Origin: Ectopseudomonas composti
Lineage (GTDB): Bacteria > Pseudomonadota > Gammaproteobacteria > Pseudomonadales > Pseudomonadaceae
DNA: 64,000 nt
Reading direction: 5' to 3'
NCBI RefSeq assembly: GCF_900115475.1
Contig: NZ_FOWP01000006.1
Coordinates: 267,298-331,297 of the forward strand
In this document: one piece after another, positions 54,870-64,000 of the stretch
Layout of the letters: each line of letters opens with the position of its first letter
How positions within the stretch are numbered: the stretch's first letter is position 1
Program-made: the position numbers and the translations under genes
The notes under the pieces: generated by a model
Told to the model about the DNA's origin: nothing
Seen by the model: the letters and a program-made list of their open reading frames with translations, nothing else
The model's database searches: none

Positions 54870-55994
54870 TCAGCCGCGGTAGTAGCGCTGCGGCACGAAC
54901 GGGGTCTTGGCCACTTTCATCGCTACGCGCTTGCCACGCACCACCGCCCAGACGTCGCTGTCGATGGCGACATGGCTGGCGTTAACGTAACCCATGGCTA
55001 CCGGCGCGCCGAGCGTCGGGCCGAAGCCGCCGCTGCATACCTGGCCGATCACGGTACCGTCGGCATCGACGATTTCCGCGCCTTCACGCACCGGTACGCG
55101 CTCCTGTGGCAGCAGGCCGACACGTTTGCGCGCCACGCCTTTCTGCTGCTGTTCGAACACGCGCTCGGCGCCCGGGAAGTTGCCGGCACGTTCGCCATCG
55201 GCACGGCGCACCTTGGACATGGCCCACAGCAGGCTGGCTTCGATCGGCGTGGTGGCGCTGCTCATGTCGTGGCCGTACAGGCACAGGCCGGCTTCCAGGC
55301 GCAGCGAGTCACGCGCACCCAGGCCGATGGCCTCGACTTCCGCTTCGGCCAGCAGGCTGCGCGCCAGGGCTTCGGCCTGATCCACGGCGACGGAAATCTC
55401 GAAACCGTCTTCGCCGGTGTAGCCGCTGCGGCTGACGATGCACTCGCTGCCCAGCAGGCGCACGCGGGCAACCTGCATGAAGGTCATCTTGCTCACCTCC
55501 GGTGCCAGGCGCGCCAGTACCTCGACCGCTTTCGGCCCTTGCAGGGCGAGCAGGGCGCGTTCTTCGAACAGGCATTCGATCTGGCACTGCTCGCCGATGT
55601 GCTTCTTCAGGTGCGCCAGGTCCTGATCCTTGCAGGCGGCGTTGACCACCACGTACAGGGTGTCGTCGCCCAGGTTGGCGACCATCAGGTCGTCGAGGAT
55701 GCCGCCCTGGGCGTCGGTGAACATGGCGTAGCGCTGCATGCCTACCGGCAGGTCGATGATGTCCACCGGCACCAGGGTTTCCAGGGCGCGCGCCGCGTGC
55801 TCGCCACGCAGCAGGATCTGGCCCATGTGCGAGACGTCGAACAGACCGGCGGCGTCGCGGGTGTGCAGGTGCTCCTTCATCACGCCCAGCGGATACTGCA
55901 CGGGCATGTCAAAGCCGGCGAAGGGCACCATGCGCGCGCCGAGTTCGAGGTGCAGGGCGTGCAGCGGAGTCTTGGCGAGGGTTTCAGTGGTCAT
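54870..55994 (-). CDS. gcvT: Aminomethyltransferase (T protein)
   Basis: Glycine cleavage T protein, transferring the methylene from the H-protein lipoyl arm to tetrahydrofolate and releasing ammonia. 374 residues: GARMVPFAGFDMPVQYPLGV, LFDVSHMGQI, SRSGYTGEDGFEI and LRLEAGLCLYGHD are the folate-site motifs. The start at 55994 has AGGAAA upstream; the frame open to 56057 adds unrelated residues. Last gene of the gcv operon, 69 bases after glyA. Confidence 0.97.
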   Translation of the reverse strand: MTTETLAKTPLHALHLELGARMVPFAGFDMPVQYPLGVMKEHLHTRDAAGLFDVSHMGQILLRGEHAARALETLVPVDIIDLPVGMQRYAMFTDAQGGILDDLMVANLGDDTLYVVVNAACKDQDLAHLKKHIGEQCQIECLFEERALLALQGPKAVEVLARLAPEVSKMTFMQVARVRLLGSECIVSRSGYTGEDGFEISVAVDQAEALARSLLAEAEVEAIGLGARDSLRLEAGLCLYGHDMSSATTPIEASLLWAMSKVRRADGERAGNFPGAERVFEQQQKGVARKRVGLLPQERVPVREGAEIVDADGTVIGQVCSGGFGPTLGAPVAMGYVNASHVAIDSDVWAVVRGKRVAMKVAKTPFVPQRYYRG

Positions 55995-56063
55995 GTCGAT
56001 TTCCTGTTGGGTGCGCCACGCGCACCGGTTGGGGCCGCCGCGCGGCCCGTCGTTCATCGGGTA

Positions 56064-57317
<1,254 letters not shown>

Positions 57318-57410
57318 GGTGAGGCCCTCTTTATCGTTTTTCTCGGGATGAAACAGGCCCGCCCCGATGAGGGGTGAGCCGAAAATAGGGGAGGCTAGCC
57401 ACTGAACCGT

Positions 57411-57436
57411 CCCCTCTCCCGCAAGCGGGAGAGGGG
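57411..57436. repeat. CCCCTCTCCC hairpin repeat, gcvP-glyA spacer
   Basis: Twelve-bp stem with a two-base loop in the 126-base gap between gcvP and glyA. Related to the 19413 and 54758 hairpins; may attenuate within the operon. Confidence 0.6.
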
Positions 57437-57443
57437 AGGTTTA

Positions 57444-60296
<2,853 letters not shown>

Positions 60297-60305
60297 GGCG
60301 ATCAC

Positions 60306-60689
60306 TCAGGCGTCGGCGTTGGCGTTCAACAGACGATCATAGCCGGCCTTGTCCAGCAGGTCGGCCAGCACGGCGTTGTCGGCCAGGCGCATGCGGAAGA
60401 ACCAGGCCTTGTCCAGCGGTGACTCGTTGACCAGCTCCGGGCTGCCTTCCAGATCGCCGTTGATTTCGACGATCTCGCCGTCCAGCGGCATGACGATGTT
60501 GCTGGCGGCCTTCACCGACTCCAGCACAGCCACTTCCTCGCCCTGTGCGTAGGACTTGGCTTCCGGCAGTTGCACATAAACCACGTCGCCGAGCGCGTCC
60601 TGGGCGTAATGGGTGATGCCGACGGTTACCAGACCATCGTTGTCCAGACGCAGCCACTCGTGATCGGCGGTGAAACGCAACTCGCTCAT
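60306..60689 (-). CDS. gcvH: Glycine cleavage system H protein
   Basis: Lipoyl carrier of 127 residues; the lipoylated Lys is in VLESVKAASNIVMPLDG (about 64). First gene of gcvH-gcvP-glyA-gcvT. GAGGAG precedes the ATG. Expressed from the sigma54 promoter at 60750-60765. Confidence 0.97.
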   Translation of the reverse strand: MSELRFTADHEWLRLDNDGLVTVGITHYAQDALGDVVYVQLPEAKSYAQGEEVAVLESVKAASNIVMPLDGEIVEINGDLEGSPELVNESPLDKAWFFRMRLADNAVLADLLDKAGYDRLLNANADA

Positions 60690-60749
60690 GTCAACTCCTC
60701 AGGGGTAATGGTGTCCGCTTCTAGGTGGCGGGCAGGTTGCGGGAGTGTT

Positions 60750-60765
60750 TGCAATGCCGGTGCCA
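60750..60765 (-). promoter_or_regulatory. Sigma54 promoter of the gcv operon
   Basis: Minus strand TGGCACC-GGCA-TTGCA, near-perfect to TGGCACG-N4-TTGCW with GG and GC at -24/-12. 61 bases upstream of gcvH. Sigma54 use fits the GcsR activator encoded next door. Confidence 0.85.
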
Positions 60766-60828
60766 ATGTAAAAATATTCAATAAAATCAAATACTTAAAT
60801 ATATTTATGGGTGTTGTATACAGTCCTC

Positions 60829-60846
60829 TGGAACGATATCGCTACG
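60829..60846. promoter_or_regulatory. Candidate GcsR site 1
   Basis: TGGAACG-ATAT-CGCTACG; reverse-complement consensus for GcsR is CGGAACG-N4-CGTTACA. 11 of 14 positions match. 64 bases upstream of the sigma54 promoter. Confidence 0.6.
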
Positions 60847-60928
60847 AATTCAGGCGTCGCAAATGGAAAAGTCGAAGTCGCACCATGCGGGGCGCGGCTT
60901 CCACTTGATTGTTGCTAAATCGTTACGG

Positions 60929-60946
60929 TGGAATGATATCGATACG
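60929..60946. promoter_or_regulatory. Candidate GcsR site 2
   Basis: TGGAATG-ATAT-CGATACG, 16 of 18 identical to site 1 and exactly 100 bases further upstream. A CGTTACG half site sits just before it and a looser TGGAACC...CGGTATC copy at 60956-60975. Confidence 0.5.
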
Positions 60947-61022
60947 AAGGCTTGCTGGAACCGTTCAGCGGTATCGAGGGTCGGTAACTGGGAGACTTCA
61001 TCGACAAGGAGAGAGATCGACC

Positions 61023-61574
61023 ATGAAACCCCTGATTCCCCTGGCATTCGCGCTGCTCGGCGCCACCAGCCTGCAGGCCAGCGAGACGGTCACCGTTACC
61101 CTCCAGCAGGCTACTGCGAATGGTCCTGGCGCACCTGTCGGCACCGTGACCATCAGCCAGTCGCCCTACGGGCTGGTGTTCACCCCTGAGTTGCAGGGCC
61201 TGGAGCCGGGCGTGCATGGCTTTCACGTGCACACCGAGGCCAACTGCAATGCTGCTGAAGTAGATGGCAAACTCACCCCGGCTGGTGCGGCTGGCGGCCA
61301 TTGGGACCCGGACAAAGCCGGACGCCACGGTTTCCCCTGGGAGGACAACGCGCACCTCGGCGACCTGCCAGCGTTGCTCGTGATCGAAGACGGCAGCGCC
61401 AGCCAGCCGGTGCTGGCGCCGCGACTCAAACGCTTGGAAGACCTGCATAACCGCTCGCTGATGGTCCACGCCGGCGGCGACAATCACGCCGATCACCCAC
61501 AGCCTCTGGGCGGTGGCGGTGCACGTATGGCCTGCGGGGTGATCAAGGTGCCTACCAGTGCCACGCCGATCTGA
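61023..61574 (+). CDS. sodC: Superoxide dismutase [Cu-Zn], periplasmic
   Basis: 183 residues with a signal peptide ([19 protein letters not shown]). Copper ligands HGFHVH and the later VHAGGDNH, zinc ligands around [24 protein letters not shown]. Removes superoxide in the periplasm. AAGGAG precedes the ATG. Divergent from the gcv operon and convergent with gcsR; its promoter lies among the GcsR sites. Confidence 0.95.
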   Translation: MKPLIPLAFALLGATSLQASETVTVTLQQATANGPGAPVGTVTISQSPYGLVFTPELQGLEPGVHGFHVHTEANCNAAEVDGKLTPAGAAGGHWDPDKAGRHGFPWEDNAHLGDLPALLVIEDGSASQPVLAPRLKRLEDLHNRSLMVHAGGDNHADHPQPLGGGGARMACGVIKVPTSATPI

Positions 61575-61590
61575 CCCAGAGCCTAGAACC

Positions 61591-61754
61591 GTAGGGTGGG
61601 TTAGCAGCGCTGATCGATGACCGATCCGACAGCGCGGTGATGGTGCGCTGCGTAACCCACCGGGCGATCTTCCGCGTTGCGCCGATGGTGGGTTACGGCG
61701 TGTCGGAATCTGCGGTGTTATCAAGCCTCAAAACAGACGCCTAACCCACCCTAC
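61591..61754. repeat. GTAGGGTGGGTTAG inverted-repeat element, 164 bp
   Basis: Bounded by perfect 14-bp terminal inverted repeats (GTAGGGTGGGTTAG / CTAACCCACCCTAC) with an internal pair (GTAACCCACC at 61652, GGTGGGTTAC at 61687). No coding frame. It fills the gap between convergent sodC and gcsR. Confidence 0.8.
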
Positions 61755-61767
61755 GCAAGCGAGAGCG

Positions 61768-63288
61768 TCAGTGCTTGCCCGGTATCCCGTACTTGCGCAG
61801 GCGCTTGGCGATGGCGGTGTGCGAGGTACCCAAGCGCGCGGCCAACTGACGGCTGGACGGGTGGCTGTCGTAGAGCTTTTCCAGCAGCGCTTTCTCGTAC
61901 TCGTCCATGGCCTGCTCCAGGCTGGCGACTTCACCTTGCACCCTCGGCGCCACTTCGGTGCCGGCGATATCCAGGTCGTCCATTTCCACCCAGTTGCTGT
62001 CGCAAATCGCCGCGGCACGGAAGATCACGTTCTGCAACTGGCGCACGTTGCCTGGCCAGCGCCCGGCCAGTAGCGCCGGGAAGGTGGCCGGTGCCAGGCG
62101 GCAGGGTAAGCGCTGGATCTGTGCGCAGGCCTGGGCCATGAAGTGCTGGGCCAGCAGCAGGATGTCCTGGCCGCGTTCGCGCAGCGGCGGCACTTCCAGG
62201 TTGAGCACGTTGAGGCGGTAGAACAGGTCTTCGCGGAAGCTGCCTTCGCCGACCATCTTTTCCAGGTCGCGGTGGGTGGCGCTGAGGATGCGCACGTCCA
62301 CCTTCACCTCGCGGTCGCCACCGACGCGGCGGAAACTGCCATCGCTCAAGAAGCGCAGCAGCTTGGCTTGCAGATAGGGCGACATTTCGCCGATTTCGTC
62401 GAGAAACACCGTGCCCTGGTTGGCCAGCTCCAGCAGCCCTGGCTTGCCGCCACGCTGGGCGCCGGTAAAAGCGCCGGGGGCGTAGCCGAACAGCTCGCTC
62501 TCGGCCAGGTTCTCTGGCAGGGCGGCGCAGTTAAGCGCGAGGAAAGGCGCAGTGCGACGCACGCTGACGGTATGACAGGCGCGTGCCACCAGCTCCTTGC
62601 CGGTACCGGTTTCGCCGTGGATCAGCAGCGGTGCATCGAGCGACGCCACACGCAGGGCGCGAGCCTTGAGCGCACGGATCGGTGCCGACTCGCCAAGCAG
62701 CGAATCGAAACCCTCGGCATGGTCATGATGCAGTGCGGCCAGGCGCTGGCCCATCCGGCTCGGCGCATAGAGGGTAAGCAGGCCGCCGGTGAGGCGCCCG
62801 TCTTCGGTGATCGGTTGGGCGTCGAGCAGCAGCGGCTGGCCGGCGAAGTGCACCTCGCGCAGCGGTTGATGAAAACCAGCGGTGAGCAGCGATTGCTGCA
62901 GTGCGTCATCGGCGAACAGCGCAGCGATGCTCAGGCCTTCGGGGGGACGGCTGCACATGTCCACCAGCGCCGGGTTGGCCAGCAGCACGGTGGCGCGGTC
63001 ATCGACCGCCAGCACCGGGTCGGGCATGGCCGCGAGCAAGGCATCGAGCTGCAGGCGGCGGCGCTGGCCGGGGAGAATGTCCACCACCTCGACGCTCTGC
63101 ACACCGTGCACCTGCAGCAGCGCGCCGCGCAGTTCCTCGAGCACCTCGGCGCTCAGAGTCGGTGCGTCGATGTAGACGTTTGGCGGTACCATCTCCACCG
63201 CATCGAGGTTCAGATTGCGCCCGCCGAGCAGCGCCAGGACTTCCTGGGTGATGCCGACGCGGTCGATGAAACTGACGTGGATGCGCAT
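61768..63288 (-). CDS. gcsR: GcsR, TyrR-like sigma54 activator of glycine cleavage
   Basis: A 506-residue enhancer-binding protein: N-terminal ACT domain (1-70), PAS-like domain (80-190), AAA+ domain (200-430) and C-terminal HTH (SSRQLAARLGTSHTAIAKRL). Walker A GETGTGKE, the sigma54-contact loop GAFTGAQ and Walker B VFLDEIGEM are intact. The ACT domain suggests glycine binding. The gcvHP-glyA-gcvT operon with its sigma54 promoter lies one gene (sodC) away, matching GcsR of P. aeruginosa. Confidence 0.9.
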   Translation of the reverse strand: MRIHVSFIDRVGITQEVLALLGGRNLNLDAVEMVPPNVYIDAPTLSAEVLEELRGALLQVHGVQSVEVVDILPGQRRRLQLDALLAAMPDPVLAVDDRATVLLANPALVDMCSRPPEGLSIAALFADDALQQSLLTAGFHQPLREVHFAGQPLLLDAQPITEDGRLTGGLLTLYAPSRMGQRLAALHHDHAEGFDSLLGESAPIRALKARALRVASLDAPLLIHGETGTGKELVARACHTVSVRRTAPFLALNCAALPENLAESELFGYAPGAFTGAQRGGKPGLLELANQGTVFLDEIGEMSPYLQAKLLRFLSDGSFRRVGGDREVKVDVRILSATHRDLEKMVGEGSFREDLFYRLNVLNLEVPPLRERGQDILLLAQHFMAQACAQIQRLPCRLAPATFPALLAGRWPGNVRQLQNVIFRAAAICDSNWVEMDDLDIAGTEVAPRVQGEVASLEQAMDEYEKALLEKLYDSHPSSRQLAARLGTSHTAIAKRLRKYGIPGKH

Positions 63289-63361
63289 TGATGACGGTCG
63301 AAATGGGCGAACAGGCGGCGATTATGCCTGCTCCGCCCGATATGAGGAAAAGGGCAACCGC

Positions 63362-63559
63362 GTGAGTACAGAAAAACCGAGCCGCGCCGACTACCACCGC
63401 GAGCACCAGGCCCGCGCCGAAGCCGAGGCCCAACGCCTGTTGGCGCGCAAGGACGAGCTGCAAGGGCGCTGGCTGCCGTGGGTGGCGCAGGAGCTGTATC
63501 AGCTCAGCCCGCCGGAGTTCGTCAACATGGTGCGGCGCGAGTTGCAACGGTTGGCGTAG
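63362..63559 (+). CDS. Hypothetical protein, 65 aa
   Basis: Starts at GTG with GAGGAAAA upstream; divergent from gcsR with a 73-base gap. An Arg/Glu-rich helix (SRADYHREHQARAEAEAQRL) then a WLPWVAQELYQLSPPEF segment; a small coiled protein conserved near gcsR in my memory. Its TAG stop lies inside a REP unit. Function unknown. Confidence 0.65.
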   Translation: MSTEKPSRADYHREHQARAEAEAQRLLARKDELQGRWLPWVAQELYQLSPPEFVNMVRRELQRLA

Positions 63560-63577
63560 CCCGGATGCAATCCGGGG
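63556..63577. repeat. Single REP unit overlapping a stop codon
   Basis: GTAGCCCGGATGCAATCCGG unit supplying the stop codon of the 65-residue gene. Confidence 0.75.
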
Positions 63578-63600
63578 ACTGTTGGGAATATGCCAAAGCT

Positions 63601-63661
63601 GTCGTGGCTAAAGCTTCTCTCACAGGTCTCCCGCATCTGTGGGAGGGGCTTTAGCCGCGAC
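63601..63661. repeat. GTGGGAGGGGCTTTAGCC inverted repeat
   Basis: Right arm TGTGGGAGGGGCTTTAGCCG with an imperfect inverted left arm at 63601-63624; same family as 45512-45558. Confidence 0.7.
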
Positions 63662-63686
63662 CCGTAGGGTGCGCTGCGTGTTCAGC

Positions 63687-64000
63687 CGGGGGACATGGTA
63701 AACACCTGTCGGGGGACATGGGTAACAGGTTGATGATCATGTTGCCCGTTGCCTCAGGTCTATCTGACGCAGCGTTTTGCGGATGAAAACCACATCGTAG
63801 ACGTCATCTTCGGCGGTGGGGCGGATGGCGACCCTTTCCCCGTATAAACCTCCGCTGACGAAGACGTTGAGCCCTTTGAAATACACCTGCCCGGTCCGAC
63901 GTACCTTCACCACGTGGTCTCCCGGCTCGTACTCGATTGTTGGCAGTTGTTCCGGGTAGCTACGTGGGCTGGGCCGATAGCGTTCTATGGGCGGCCGTTG
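63687..64000 (-). mobile_element. IS481-family insertion sequence, right end, cut by window edge
   Basis: The end carries two direct copies of CGGGGGACATGG (63687 and 63710, 23-base period) followed by the transposase 3' end. The outer boundary is near 63684, right after a GTAGGGTGCGC repeat fragment. The other end lies outside the window. Confidence 0.75.
63737..64000 (-). CDS. IS481-family transposase, C-terminal fragment
   Basis: 87 codons run off the window edge; the stop TGA is at 63737-63739. The translation (RPPIERYRPSPRSYPEQLP, YEPGDHVVKVRRTGQVYF, RKTLRQIDLRQR) matches the beta-barrel C-terminus of IS481/DDE integrase-core transposases. No frameshift in the visible part. Confidence 0.8.
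   Translation of the reverse strand, partial: QRPPIERYRPSPRSYPEQLPTIEYEPGDHVVKVRRTGQVYFKGLNVFVSGGLYGERVAIRPTAEDDVYDVVFIRKTLRQIDLRQRAT

Noticed and set aside
60690..61022. Glycine riboswitch in front of gcvH
   Set aside because: No tandem aptamer-like GGA core found; control is explained by the sigma54 promoter and GcsR.

Overview
The window is about 64 kb of high-GC chromosomal DNA from a Pseudomonas-type gammaproteobacterium. The evidence is the gene content and order: finR-fpr, ppiA-hydrolase-LysR-azoR, edd/gapA with HexR-like sites, an EAL/CBS/GGDEF gene next to prc, and a GcsR-sigma54 controlled glycine cleavage operon. Pseudomonas-type REP repeats and an OprD porin agree with this. Most of the window is core genome. 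I see no prophage, plasmid or CRISPR signal. The only insertion sequence is the end of an IS481-family element at the right edge.

Layout. 0-10 kb: nadA, a LOG-family protein, a beta-CASP RNase-like hydrolase, a FadL porin, a DTW-domain tRNA modification enzyme, a DMT exporter, the response regulator ErdR and dgkA. 10-23 kb: divergent finR/fpr, ppiA, an alpha/beta hydrolase, a LysR regulator, an azoreductase, two overlapping EamA transporters including RarD, a DEAD-box helicase, an ABC exporter, a YdjM-like membrane protein and arfB. 23-31 kb: mgsA and gapA diverge from edd (Entner-Doudoroff control), then rdgC, tRNA-Val, tRNA-Asp, an FKBP lipoprotein, a YkvA protein, a periplasmic binding protein and a translationally coupled HTH/unknown/Sel1 trio. 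31-41 kb: a c-di-GMP protein, prc, a quinone oxidoreductase, ahpC-ahpF behind an OxyR-like site, and an orphan ureidoglycine aminohydrolase with a LysR partner.

41-48 kb holds the most interesting locus. It is a tightly overlapping operon (binding protein, alkaline-phosphatase-superfamily hydrolase, two permeases, ATPase, HAD phosphatase) divergent from a GntR/UTRA regulator. The intergenic region carries two Pho-box-like sequences, one correctly placed ahead of the binding-protein gene. I infer a PhoB-controlled uptake and dephosphorylation system for an organophosphorus compound whose identity is open.

48-64 kb: a YciI/DUF899/SnoaL operon, a Sel1 lipoprotein, an M14 carboxypeptidase, an OprD porin, a CHMI-like isomerase, SoxR with a textbook MerR-type promoter facing an FMN reductase, gcvH-gcvP-glyA-gcvT behind a near-perfect sigma54 promoter, sodC, and the TyrR-like activator GcsR. 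Dispersed intergenic repeats of several families fill gene ends throughout, and in two cases supply the stop codon.
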